Assembly (NCBI RefSeq): GCF_002420705.1
Contig: NZ_DIIM01000005.1
Location: 320,912 to 384,911 of the forward strand
DNA from: Sphingobacterium sp. UBA5670
GTDB lineage: Bacteria; Bacteroidota; Bacteroidia; Sphingobacteriales; Sphingobacteriaceae
Length of the DNA stretch: 64,000 nucleotides
Reading direction: 5' to 3'
Shown: piece after piece, positions 35,005 through 42,747 of the stretch
Numbering within the stretch: the stretch's first letter is position 1
Layout of the letters: every line of letters begins with the position of its first letter
Notes under the pieces: model-generated
Database searches by the model: none
The model's input: the letters and a program-made list of their open reading frames with translations, nothing else
What the model was told of the DNA's origin: nothing
Made by a program: the position numbers and the translations under genes

Positions 35005-36267
35005 TTATGCTTTTTCTTCCCATAAAGATACAACATGCAAAATTGTTTTGACGGCTTTTTCCATATCTTGTACCGATACCCACTCTTGTTTTCCGTGGAA
35101 AGCATGCCCTCCAGCAAAAATATTTGGGCAAGGTAAGCCCATGAAAGAAAGACGGGATCCATCTGTTCCGCCGCGGATACTTCTTCTTTCGGCCACCATT
35201 CCTGCTCTGTTGATTGCCTCCATGCCGATTTCCATAATTTCAGGATGCTGATCCAGCACTTCTTTCATATTACGGTATTGTTCTTTTACAACAAAAGTAT
35301 AAGTACAGTTTGGATATTGTTCAACGATTGATTTTGCAATACCCTCCAGTTCATCTTCATGTTTCTTGAGATTGTCCGTAACGTGATCACGTACAATAAA
35401 TTGAATTTCTGCTTTTTCCACAGATCCACTGATATGAACAGGATGTACAAAACCATCTTTTTTATTCGTACTTTCAGGTGAAAGTCTATCTTTCGGTAGC
35501 GCATCAATTACTGCACTGGCGATTTTGATGGCACTTTGCATCTTCCCTTTAGCAAAACCTGGATGCACCGATACGCCATGAATAGTTAATGTAGCTCCAT
35601 CTGCGGAAAATGTCTCATCTTCGATGGTTCCCGCTCTTTCACCATCCATGGTAAAAGCGAAATCTGCTGCTAAACGTTTTAAATCTGCTTTATCAACGCC
35701 TCTGCCAATCTCCTCATCTGGCGTAAAAAGAATTTTGATATCACCATGTTTGATTTCAGGGTGTTTCATTAATAGACGAGCAGCATCCATGATTTCCGCT
35801 ACACCAGCTTTGTCATCTGCACCGAGTAAAGTGGTGCCACTTGCTGTAATGATATCATTGCCAATTTGATTGGCTAGATCGGGATGGTCGGCATATTTGA
35901 TGATAATACTCTTGTCGTCAGGGAGCACGAGATCCTGGCCCTGATAGTTAGAATGAACCAGAGGTTTAACATCTTTTCCAGAAGAGTCCGGAGATGTATC
36001 CATATGAGAACAGAAACAGATAACAGGAACTTGCTTTGTGGTATTAGATGGAATAGTTGCATAGATGTAGCCATTTTCATCCATTGCCGCGTCTGCAATA
36101 CCCAATGCCAGCAACTCTGTTACAAGTAACTTTCCAAGGTTCTTTTGCTTTTCTGTAGAAGGACATGTTGGTGAATTTGCATCAGATTGTGTGTCAATCT
36201 GTACATAACGTTGAAATCTTTCGGATACCGAAAAATCACTTATGTTGTTGATCTCAAATGTACTCAT
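35005..36267 (-). CDS. pepT: Tripeptide aminopeptidase (peptidase T)
   Basis: A 420-residue cytoplasmic dizinc aminopeptidase that removes N-terminal residues from tripeptides. The metal-binding M20 motifs are visible: CFCSHMDTSPDSSGKDVKP near 92, GADDKAGVAEIMDA near 158, and FTPDEEIGRG near 189 carrying the catalytic Glu. A mid-domain dimerisation region and GGTDGSRLSFMGLPCPNIFAGGHAFHGKQEW complete the family pattern; length matches E. coli PepT. It has its own promoter and is followed by the nitroreductase gene. Confidence 0.96.
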   Translation of the reverse strand: MSTFEINNISDFSVSERFQRYVQIDTQSDANSPTCPSTEKQKNLGKLLVTELLALGIADAAMDENGYIYATIPSNTTKQVPVICFCSHMDTSPDSSGKDVKPLVHSNYQGQDLVLPDDKSIIIKYADHPDLANQIGNDIITASGTTLLGADDKAGVAEIMDAARLLMKHPEIKHGDIKILFTPDEEIGRGVDKADLKRLAADFAFTMDGERAGTIEDETFSADGATLTIHGVSVHPGFAKGKMQSAIKIASAVIDALPKDRLSPESTNKKDGFVHPVHISGSVEKAEIQFIVRDHVTDNLKKHEDELEGIAKSIVEQYPNCTYTFVVKEQYRNMKEVLDQHPEIMEIGMEAINRAGMVAERRSIRGGTDGSRLSFMGLPCPNIFAGGHAFHGKQEWVSVQDMEKAVKTILHVVSLWEEKA

Positions 36268-36298
36268 TTTCTAATAGCCCTAATGTGATAAGGGTGGT

Positions 36299-36329
36299 CA
36301 AACTTAGATAAATTGCTTTTTATTTGCAA
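36299..36329 (-). promoter_or_regulatory. Promoter of pepT
   Basis: On the minus strand TTG (36327-36329), a 20-bp spacer and TAAGTTTG (36299-36306) fit the Bacteroidota consensus, 31 bp upstream of the pepT ATG. Confidence 0.65.
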
Positions 36330-36569
36330 TTTAATTTGGTTGCATTTACAAACAATTTGCTCTTAATATATGTGCTTGACTATTTTTGTGAACAAACGGG
36401 CAATAACTGAACTGAAACTGATCGGAGCGGATAGGATCCTAATTCCTGCTGAAGGAAATGTATCGCTAGATATAATGGTGCTGGAGAGCTTTTGAACAGT
36501 TTGGTTTGATCCATGGATAAAAAAAGAAATCATGATGGTCCACCATAAATAGAAAAAGTAAATCGTTTT
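36330..36569. other. Intergenic stretch between pepT promoter and DUF4197 gene
   Basis: No ORF with recognisable content. The left end of the DUF4197 gene is preceded here by AT-rich inverted repeats (AATAGAAAA / TTTTCTATT, overlapping the stop codon) and a short ATGGT/ACCAT hairpin, which may act as a weak terminator. Confidence 0.4.
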
Positions 36570-37388
36570 CTATTTCTTTTCGTCTGCGTAACCAAATACC
36601 TTCTGTAAAATATTGGTATTTCTACTGCCACCTATGTTGTGTCTAATTTTTGACTCCTGGTCGGCAACTTTGACAAATAAACCGTCTATTGCTTTCTGCG
36701 TAACGTATGCAGTAAGATTTGTCTCCACTTTGTTGCCTAAAGGGAGGTTATTATAAGCTGTTGTCAATTGGGTCCAGTACTGATCCACATTGTTTGTACC
36801 CATAGCAGATTTAATGACTGGACTAAACTTGTTTGTTAATTCGTTCGATGTATTTGTTTTAAAAAACGTTGTTGCGGCGTCTTCTTTGCTTCCTAAAAGA
36901 ATATTGGTCGCATCTGTAATCGTCATCTTCGAAAGTGCATTAACAAATACCGGGGCAGCTTCTTTAACGGCTCCCTCCGCAGCTCTGTTCATGCTCTGTA
37001 TAAACTGATCGCACAATTTCCCCATTCCAACAGCACGAAGCGTTTTTTCTACTTTCTGTGCTTCGGCAGGCATCAAAATCTTTACTGCTGCATCTCCCAA
37101 AAAACCATCCTTTTTGGCTAAAGATTCGATACTCAGATTTAAGCCGTTGCTTAAAGCCTGTTTGATCCCCAATGAAGCATCTTTGCTGGATAAAGATGCC
37201 AAGGTGTTGGATTTTGATGATGTTGCGGCCGTGTTTGATGCTGTCGTGGTTTTAGTACTGTCCGTCTGGCCCTGATTTGCTTTTGCCAATGTCTCACTGA
37301 TTTTCTTAAAAATCTGTGCTTCGCTTGCATTGGAATACAGTAGTCCTGAGACCAAAAGTGTACAATATAATAGTGGAAATTTCATCAT
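36570..37388 (-). CDS. DUF4197 domain protein (exported)
   Basis: A 272-residue periplasmic or lipid-facing protein. Signal peptide MMKFPLLYCTLLVSGLLYSNASEAQ at a start of 37388 (an upstream in-frame start at 37406 only adds six polar residues). A low-complexity Thr/Ser/Ala linker (about 45-65) precedes the DUF4197 region: LGIKQALSNGLNLSIESLAKKDGFLGDAAVKILMPAEA, and ATNILLGSKEDAATTFFKTNTSNELTNKFSPVIKSAMG. The domain is widespread in Gram-negative bacteria and has no established function. It is alone, flanked by intergenic regions. Confidence 0.88.
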   Translation of the reverse strand: MMKFPLLYCTLLVSGLLYSNASEAQIFKKISETLAKANQGQTDSTKTTTASNTAATSSKSNTLASLSSKDASLGIKQALSNGLNLSIESLAKKDGFLGDAAVKILMPAEAQKVEKTLRAVGMGKLCDQFIQSMNRAAEGAVKEAAPVFVNALSKMTITDATNILLGSKEDAATTFFKTNTSNELTNKFSPVIKSAMGTNNVDQYWTQLTTAYNNLPLGNKVETNLTAYVTQKAIDGLFVKVADQESKIRHNIGGSRNTNILQKVFGYADEKK

Positions 37389-37447
37389 GATTTGTTTTGC
37401 TGTCAAAATTAAACATATCGACTGTTAATTTATGTGAAAGTTTAAAC

Positions 37448-37472
37448 CAATAATGGCTAAGCGTCATTATTG
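37448..37472. promoter_or_regulatory. Inverted repeat upstream of the DUF4197 gene
   Basis: Arms CAATAATG and CATTATTG separated by 9 bp, about 60 bp upstream of the start codon. Could be an operator or an RNA stem; no regulator is adjacent. Confidence 0.3.
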
Positions 37473-37675
37473 TCTGGAATAGTAGCAAATGCGCTACAGA
37501 TTCCCGCAAAGTGCGCATGTCCTATCTTTTTAAAGGTGTTGAAGCATCCTGCGAAGAGGTGGGAGAGTAATCTCGGAACATCTACGTAGAATCTGGGAAG
37601 ACTTCGATGATGCGGTCTTATCACTTAATTTGTTGAAGAATAACGCAGATAGACATAAATTAAAAGCGATAAAAT
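37473..37675. other. Intergenic region upstream of the DUF4197 gene
   Basis: No gene or clear promoter is visible. Small ORFs here have no recognisable domain. Confidence 0.4.
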
Positions 37676-37679
37676 AAAA

Positions 37680-37711
37680 AAACAGCAAGATTCTAAGAGA
37701 ACCTGCTGTTT
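37680..37711 (-). terminator. Candidate terminator after the EEP phosphatase gene
   Basis: Eight-base arms AAACAGCA and TGCTGTTT around a 16-nt loop; on the minus strand the hairpin is followed by a run of T. It lies 31 bp past the stop. Confidence 0.6.
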
Positions 37712-37741
37712 GTGTTATAAGGTTGTTGTATTAATAAGATA

Positions 37742-38578
37742 TTATTTCCAGGAGAGCGTTGTTGCTACTGGAAAGTGATCCGAAGGGAATTTATTCATGT
37801 AGGTATCAGTCAGAATACCATATTTTTTTGCCTGAAAAGGTTTGGTTATGAAAATATGGTCAATACGGCCTGTTGGTCTAATGCTTTTGCCCCAGCCATT
37901 GAAAGAAGAATTGGGTTCATATTTAAATGTCGCCAATTCGTGTACATCAGTCACTACTTTACTATTGGCCAAGGTGAAATAAGCATCATCTTTTTCATCT
38001 ACGTTGAAATCACCTGTTAAAATTAATGGAAGGTCTTTGGCAAATTCTTTTGCTTTTGCTAGAATCAATTTGGCGCTCTCTGTACGTGCAGTGCGGCCGA
38101 TATGGTCAAAATGTGTATTCATAAAGATAAAGCGTTTTTTGTTAGCCTTGTCTTCAAAAATACCCCAGGTACAGATCCGTGGTAAGGCTGCATCCCAGCC
38201 CTTGTTTGGATGCTCGGTATCGGTTGCTGAGAGCCAAAAAGTACCGCTTTTAATAGCTTTGAACCGATTGGTATTGTAATAAATCGCAGAATGCTCGCCC
38301 TCTTGCGCGCCATCGTCGCGGCCAACACCCACGTAATCAAATCCAGGTAGGAGTTTTTTGAGATCTTGGACCTGGTCAAAGAAACCTTCCTGGATACCAA
38401 AAATATCAAAGCCATGATATTTAATCAGATTGGTAAGTGGAATTTTTCGGTCATTCCACATATTGTCGACATCCACGGTATTTCTTTGGCGAATATTATA
38501 GCTGGCGGCAATAAATTCCTGTCCATAGGACAAGAAGGATAAACATAGTGCTATAACGAGAAAAAGACTTTTTTTCAT
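37742..38578 (-). CDS. Exported endonuclease/exonuclease/phosphatase family protein
   Basis: A 278-residue secreted EEP-fold hydrolase. Signal peptide MKKSLFLVIALCLSFLSYGQ; core motifs ASYNIRQRNTVDVDNMW, FGIQEGFFDQ with the metal-binding Glu, ILTGDFNVDEKDDAYF, GRIDHIFI and SDHFPVATTL. Members cleave phosphodiesters in nucleic acids or phospholipids, and Bacteroidota secreted versions are usually left unspecified. It follows the glycerophosphodiesterase gene on the same strand with a repeat-bearing 172-bp gap. A role in scavenging phosphate from lipids or nucleic acids is plausible from the pair but not shown. Confidence 0.88.
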   Translation of the reverse strand: MKKSLFLVIALCLSFLSYGQEFIAASYNIRQRNTVDVDNMWNDRKIPLTNLIKYHGFDIFGIQEGFFDQVQDLKKLLPGFDYVGVGRDDGAQEGEHSAIYYNTNRFKAIKSGTFWLSATDTEHPNKGWDAALPRICTWGIFEDKANKKRFIFMNTHFDHIGRTARTESAKLILAKAKEFAKDLPLILTGDFNVDEKDDAYFTLANSKVVTDVHELATFKYEPNSSFNGWGKSIRPTGRIDHIFITKPFQAKKYGILTDTYMNKFPSDHFPVATTLSWK

Positions 38579-38595
38579 CTATTTAAATTATTTAT

Positions 38596-38651
38596 GATAT
38601 TTATGAGTGATCTTCATGTGTATAAATGAACTCGTTTCACTCGGTTATTTG
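38596..38651 (-). repeat. Dispersed repeat copy A
   Basis: One of three related ~56-bp units in the same orientation. On the minus strand it reads ACCGAGTGAAACGAG, a small inner hairpin (TTCAT/ATGAA), then CACTCATA; GAGTG and CACTC can pair. It is in the 5' leader of the EEP gene. Confidence 0.55.
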
Positions 38652-38693
38652 TTGATTATTTATTTTCTATTAAAGGTATTCACACTGCCTTTA

Positions 38694-38749
38694 GCGGTAT
38701 AAGTGTTTGGTCCCATCGATATCGATAGGCTCGGTTCACCCGGTTTGTC
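38694..38749 (-). repeat. Dispersed repeat copy C
   Basis: Minus-strand ACCGGGTGAACCGAG, an inner palindrome ATCGATATCGAT, then AACACTTATA. It begins directly after the glycerophosphodiesterase stop codon, between that gene and copy A. Confidence 0.5.
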
Positions 38750-38750
38750 T

Positions 38751-39518
38751 TTATTTCTTTAATACACGGAGCAACAATTCAGGTTCGTCAGTTGTAATAA
38801 AATCAATTTTCTGATCGATTAGATTTGTCATTTCTTCTTCTGTGTTTACTGTCCATGCGTTCACTTTCATGCCAAGTTGATGCGCATCTTTCAGCCATGT
38901 TGCATTCTTTTTGAACACCGAAAAGTGATAATCCACTCCATTGATTCCAGTAGCTTTCACATCTGAAGGAGATTTATCTCCTGTAAGATATTGGATATTG
39001 GCCTTAGGAGCCAGTTCGTGAATTTTTTGACAAGCCTCAAAGCTGAAGGAAATATAATCAGTGACTTTTTCTGCCTTTAAGCTTTTGACCATCTCAACCG
39101 CTTTTGTGGTCGCTTCAAGTGTACGATCGACGCCGAGTTTATTGATTTTCAATTCAAGGATAAGCCGCAAGCCTTTCAATTTTTTCCCAGCATTAAGGTA
39201 TTCTTCCAGCGTGGGAATAGATTCGCCGTTAGGATGCTTTTTTTCCAAAAGCTCTTTATATGTTGCCGTTGCGATATCGATACCATAGAAATCATTGTCG
39301 TGGTTGACTACAAGAATATTGTCTTTGGTCAAATGTACATCGAACTCGGATCCGAAGAGCTTAAGGTCGTGGGCCGCCTTTAAAGAAGCAATAGAGTTTT
39401 GGGGGAGATGGCTGTTTTTCCATACACCACGATGCGCAATGGCTTTCGTCTGTGCGAACAATGCCGAAGATGAGATCACCATCGCTAGTGTCAGACAGCT
39501 AAAAATATGTTTTTTCAT
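38751..39518 (-). CDS. Exported glycerophosphodiester phosphodiesterase family protein
   Basis: A 255-residue secreted GDPD TIM-barrel enzyme hydrolysing glycerophosphodiesters to glycerol-3-phosphate and an alcohol. Signal peptide MKKHIFSCLTLAMVISSSALFAQ; active-site motifs IAHRGVWKNSHLPQNSIASL (HR), GSEFDVHLTKDN (E-x-D) and VVNHDNDFYG (H). C-terminal QLGMKVNAWTVNTEEEMTNLI is standard for the fold. It is exported, suited to extracytoplasmic lipid headgroup turnover. Copies B and C of a dispersed repeat flank it, and an EEP hydrolase gene follows on the same strand. Confidence 0.93.
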   Translation of the reverse strand: MKKHIFSCLTLAMVISSSALFAQTKAIAHRGVWKNSHLPQNSIASLKAAHDLKLFGSEFDVHLTKDNILVVNHDNDFYGIDIATATYKELLEKKHPNGESIPTLEEYLNAGKKLKGLRLILELKINKLGVDRTLEATTKAVEMVKSLKAEKVTDYISFSFEACQKIHELAPKANIQYLTGDKSPSDVKATGINGVDYHFSVFKKNATWLKDAHQLGMKVNAWTVNTEEEMTNLIDQKIDFITTDEPELLLRVLKK

Positions 39519-39524
39519 GCTATA

Positions 39525-39582
39525 ATTATGTATGAGTGTTTGTTTTCAACGGCATCATGCGCACGTTTCACTCGGTGATTTA
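39525..39582 (-). repeat. Dispersed repeat copy B
   Basis: Minus-strand ACCGAGTGAAACGTG, inner hairpin GCAT/ATGC, then AACACTCATA, in the 5' leader of the glycerophosphodiesterase gene. Similarity to copy A continues into the adjacent T-rich tail. Confidence 0.55.
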
Positions 39583-39707
39583 TTGCTATTCTATTTCTAT
39601 TTTTCGACATTTATATATTACCTATGACGATATTACCCGTAAAAAATGAACCTGATAAAAGGTTCGTTTCTTATAAATGGGTTTAAAAGCTGATTTTACA
39701 TAGGACA

Positions 39708-39758
39708 AAAAAAGTGGTACTTTTTATCTCGATGTACAAGATCTAAAGTACCACTTTT
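39708..39758 (-). terminator. Terminator after the HD-domain gene
   Basis: Fourteen-base arms AAAAGTGGTACTTT and AAAGTACCACTTTT with a nested stem in the loop, and flanking A/T tracts, 26 bp past the stop. Confidence 0.85.
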
Positions 39759-39783
39759 ATATTTAGGAATTGTTAAGTGTAAT

Positions 39784-40431
39784 TTATTTTTTACCATTCC
39801 ATTCGGCCATGAACTCATCCAGGAAACCGAGCATATAATCATGACGATGCGCAGCGATTTTCTTCGCCGCTTCTGTATTCATCTTATTCTTTAACAATAA
39901 GAGCTTTTCGTAGAAGTGATTGATTGTAGGGGCTTCCGAATGTTTATACGCTTCCTTATCCTTATATTCCTGCACAGGAATGCTAGGATTATACATCTCA
40001 CGACCTTTGTTGCCGCCAAAACTAAATGCACGGGCAATACCTATTGCGCCGATGGCATCAAGACGATCAGCATCTTGGACGATCTCCATTTCTTTTGAAT
40101 GGAATGATACTTCACCCAAACTTGCTTTGAAAGACATGTTGAAGATGATCTTCTTGACGTGATCAATGACTTCAGGCGAAATTTCTAGACTTGCCAAGAA
40201 TTCTCCGGCAACACGAGGGCCTATTGTTTCGTCGCCATCATGGAATTTACTGTCAGCGATGTCATGTAATAACGCTGCCAATTCACAAACCATGACATCT
40301 GCTTCTTCATCTTCTAAAATTAACTTCGTATTGTTCCATACGCGTTGAATATGCGACCAATCGTGGCCTGCTTCTGCAAATTTCAATCGATCTTGCACAA
40401 ATGCTACTGTGCGCTCAATAATGTTATTCAT
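39784..40431 (-). CDS. HD-domain phosphohydrolase (YedJ-like)
   Basis: A 215-residue cytoplasmic HD-superfamily metal-dependent phosphohydrolase. Metal ligands are visible as HDWSH (about 23-27), LLHDIADSKFHDGDE (about 54-68) and QDADRLDAIGAIGIARAFSFGG (about 119-140). It matches the YedJ-like subgroup; substrate is unknown but nucleotides are likely. Its start overlaps the stop of the THUMP methyltransferase gene by 8 bp, so the two are co-translated. A strong terminator follows. Confidence 0.9.
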   Translation of the reverse strand: MNNIIERTVAFVQDRLKFAEAGHDWSHIQRVWNNTKLILEDEEADVMVCELAALLHDIADSKFHDGDETIGPRVAGEFLASLEISPEVIDHVKKIIFNMSFKASLGEVSFHSKEMEIVQDADRLDAIGAIGIARAFSFGGNKGREMYNPSIPVQEYKDKEAYKHSEAPTINHFYEKLLLLKNKMNTEAAKKIAAHRHDYMLGFLDEFMAEWNGKK

Positions 40432-41608
40432 ACAATACTTTTGTTTTTTCGCGAGTACCCTCGTATAATTCGTATTCTAATAATCTACAATCTAATTTAC
40501 CATTATAAAATTCTATACGTCGGGATGCACGCAGCCCGATTTTCTTTGCCAGATCTGGATTTCCTGTAAATATATAGCCTCTATAACCTTTGCACTCCTG
40601 TTTCATGAAATCTCCCATGCGCTTGTAGGTAATTTCTAGTTTACTGTGCGTGCCTAGACGTTCACCGTATTCAGGATTGAATAAAATGACACCACCTTGT
40701 TCTTTAGGAACGTGCGTTTCGGCAAAATCGCATACTTCAAATGAAATTAATTGTTCTACACCAGCAGTTCTGGCATTCATTTTAGAAACATTGATCGCCT
40801 CTTCCGAAATATCACTTGCGATAATTTGTGGAGTGGCTTTTTTATTGATCTGATCTTTAAGTAGTCTGCGCTCCTGGAAGAAAACAGTTTCATCATAACC
40901 AATGAAATGCATAAATGAATAGTTCATCCGTAGTAACCCCGGTTTTCTGTTTGTTGCAATCAGAGCGGCCTCAATAGCCAAAGTTCCGGAACCGCACATC
41001 GGGTTCACAAAAGGAGAATTGCCATCCCACTTGGATGCGATAATTGTTGAAGCAGCAAGAGCTTCCAACATCGGTGCTTTTCCAGGGATCTTCCGATAGC
41101 CGTGTTTCGCTAGGGTCTCCCCCGAAGTGTCTAGAAAAATTTCAGCACGATCATCTTTCCAGTACAAATGTACCACTGCTTTATTATTCTCAGGGCCTGA
41201 ATTAGGGCGCATGCCCTTTTTTTCTTTGATACGATCCACGATCGCATCTTTAACCTTTACATTTGCAAATAGAGGTGTACTGATTGTTTCATTGTCTACA
41301 TTGGAACTGACAGAGAAATATCCGTCAAATTGAATAAGTTCTTCCCAGGCGATCTTACTCAATTCTTCATAGAGTTCCGTCGGATTATTGGCTGTAAACT
41401 CCTTTAACGAGTACAGAATCTGAGAGGCTGTACGTAGGTTCAGATTGAGTTTGATCGTATCATTTATACTGACCTTTAATTCTACTCCAGTGGGAAATGC
41501 TCTGACAATGTCAAAACCTAACTCTTTAACTTCCTGTTGCAAATAAGGAGATAAGCGCTTATTGCACGTTATAATAACTTTATTGGGGGTGTTGAAAACT
41601 TCCATCAT
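40424..41608 (-). CDS. THUMP-domain class I RNA methyltransferase
   Basis: A 394-residue cytoplasmic methyltransferase with an N-terminal THUMP RNA-binding domain (residues ~1-150, TCNKRLSPYLQQEVKELGFDI) and a C-terminal Rossmann methyltransferase (NPMCGSGTLAIEAALIA, IASDISEEAINVSKMNARTAGV). The catalytic motif is FNPEYGERLG, with Glu in place of the second Pro of NPPY. It resembles the RlmL N-terminal half and TrmN-like enzymes that methylate guanosine in rRNA or tRNA; target is unproven. ATG at 41608 (or 41605) sits 8 nt past a promoter box, so longer starts are excluded. The HD hydrolase gene overlaps its end. Confidence 0.9.
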   Translation of the reverse strand: MMEVFNTPNKVIITCNKRLSPYLQQEVKELGFDIVRAFPTGVELKVSINDTIKLNLNLRTASQILYSLKEFTANNPTELYEELSKIAWEELIQFDGYFSVSSNVDNETISTPLFANVKVKDAIVDRIKEKKGMRPNSGPENNKAVVHLYWKDDRAEIFLDTSGETLAKHGYRKIPGKAPMLEALAASTIIASKWDGNSPFVNPMCGSGTLAIEAALIATNRKPGLLRMNYSFMHFIGYDETVFFQERRLLKDQINKKATPQIIASDISEEAINVSKMNARTAGVEQLISFEVCDFAETHVPKEQGGVILFNPEYGERLGTHSKLEITYKRMGDFMKQECKGYRGYIFTGNPDLAKKIGLRASRRIEFYNGKLDCRLLEYELYEGTREKTKVLYE

Positions 41609-41616
41609 ATTTTGTA

Positions 41617-41624
41617 CAAAGTTA
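41617..41624 (-). promoter_or_regulatory. Promoter -7 box of the THUMP methyltransferase operon
   Basis: Minus-strand TAACTTTGTA, 8 nt before the first ATG. The mRNA would be near-leaderless. No good -33 TTG at the right distance. Confidence 0.5.
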
Positions 41625-41682
41625 ATTAAACTCTTCCTCAAAAATTGCTTAATTTTACGCTTTAATATTTATTTTTTTGATT

Positions 41683-42057
41683 ATGGAAATTAGAGGAAAA
41701 GTACACGAGATAGGAGCGACACAACAAGTGACAGAATCATTCAAAAAACGCGATATGATTGTAGCTTATGCCGAAAACCCACAATTTGTTGAATATATCC
41801 GTTTTGAAGCAACACAAGACAGAACTTCAATTTTTGATAACTTAGCAATTGGTGAAGAGGTAGAAGTATCTTTTAATCTTCGTGGTCGTCCTTGGACTAA
41901 TAAAGATGGCGTAACAACTTATTTCAATTCATTGGTCGCATGGCGTGTAACAAAATTGGGTAATGCTGCTCCGGCACCATCTTCTCCAGGTTACGCAGAT
42001 ATGCCTGCTCCTGTAGATTTGGCGGGTTCATCAGATGATGACGATCTACCATTCTAA
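41683..42057 (+). CDS. DUF3127 family OB-fold-like protein
   Basis: A 124-residue small protein of the Bacteroidota DUF3127 family, with a single-strand-binding-like compact domain (KRDMIVAYAENPQFVEYIRFEATQDRTS, FNLRGRPWTNKDGVTTYFNSLVAWRV) and an acidic tail AGSSDDDDLPF that resembles the acidic tip of SSB. This suggests a DNA- or protein-interaction role around single-stranded DNA, but the family is uncharacterised. The ATG at 41683 was preferred to an in-frame TTG two codons upstream. It is divergent from the methyltransferase gene and ends at a terminator. Confidence 0.88.
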   Translation: MEIRGKVHEIGATQQVTESFKKRDMIVAYAENPQFVEYIRFEATQDRTSIFDNLAIGEEVEVSFNLRGRPWTNKDGVTTYFNSLVAWRVTKLGNAAPAPSSPGYADMPAPVDLAGSSDDDDLPF

Positions 42058-42139
42058 TCTGAATAAGATTTCATGCTCTATCGCACAAGCGGTAGCGAAT
42101 AGATTATTTGAACTGTAAGCATACAGTTCTCTACGATAG

Positions 42140-42165
42140 AAAGGCTTCCTTGGGAAGCCTTTTTT
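42140..42165 (+). terminator. Rho-independent terminator after DUF3127 gene
   Basis: Ten-base arms AAAGGCTTCC and GGAAGCCTTT with a 3-nt loop, then a T run. Confidence 0.9.
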
Positions 42166-42257
42166 ATTTCCCTCCATAAGACAAGTTCTAGCAACTGACA
42201 TTTATTGGCGCTGAAATTGCTTGCTATAGGAGGTTTAACATCAAAAAAACAACAGAT

Positions 42258-42722
42258 ATGAAACTATCCGTATTATTTTCTTGCTTAGCAGCGATTTCGC
42301 TAAGCGCATGTAATCAAACTTCAAAAAATAGTCAACATACGGCCACAGATTCTTCTGCACACGAGACAGCGGCAGTGGACACGGCCCATACATCGCAGAA
42401 TTCACTGGATTGGGCCGGTACTTATGAAGCTACCATTCCCTGTGCAGATTGTGAAGGGATCAAAACAAATATTACCTTAAAAAATGACAATACTTTCGCT
42501 ATTATCAGTGAATACATTAATAAAAACACTAAAATCGAAGACAGTGGTAAAGTCATGTGGCACGACAATGGATCCGTTGTTCATCTCACAGGAAAGGAAA
42601 CAAATATGAAACTGAAAGTGGGCGAAAATAAATTGATCGGACTGGATCAGGAAGGTCATCAGATCGAAGGACCGAATGCACATCTCTATGTGTATAATAA
42701 GGTTGAAGGAGAGAAATTATAA
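42258..42722 (+). CDS. NlpE-like copper-resistance/stress lipoprotein
   Basis: A 154-residue lipoprotein. Signal peptide ends at lipobox LSAC (Cys18). After a Ser/Thr/His-rich linker (20-50) comes the NlpE N-terminal domain: WAGTYEATIPCADCEGIKTNITLKNDNTFAI, with the conserved CxxC at Cys62/Cys65. NlpE proteins sense copper and surface stress in enterobacteria through Cpx, which is absent nearby; here it is probably a metal-related envelope lipoprotein. It converges with the acyltransferase gene, 25 bp apart. Confidence 0.87.
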   Translation: MKLSVLFSCLAAISLSACNQTSKNSQHTATDSSAHETAAVDTAHTSQNSLDWAGTYEATIPCADCEGIKTNITLKNDNTFAIISEYINKNTKIEDSGKVMWHDNGSVVHLTGKETNMKLKVGENKLIGLDQEGHQIEGPNAHLYVYNKVEGEKL

Positions 42723-42747
42723 ATAAAACAAGACCCTGCTCGTTCAA

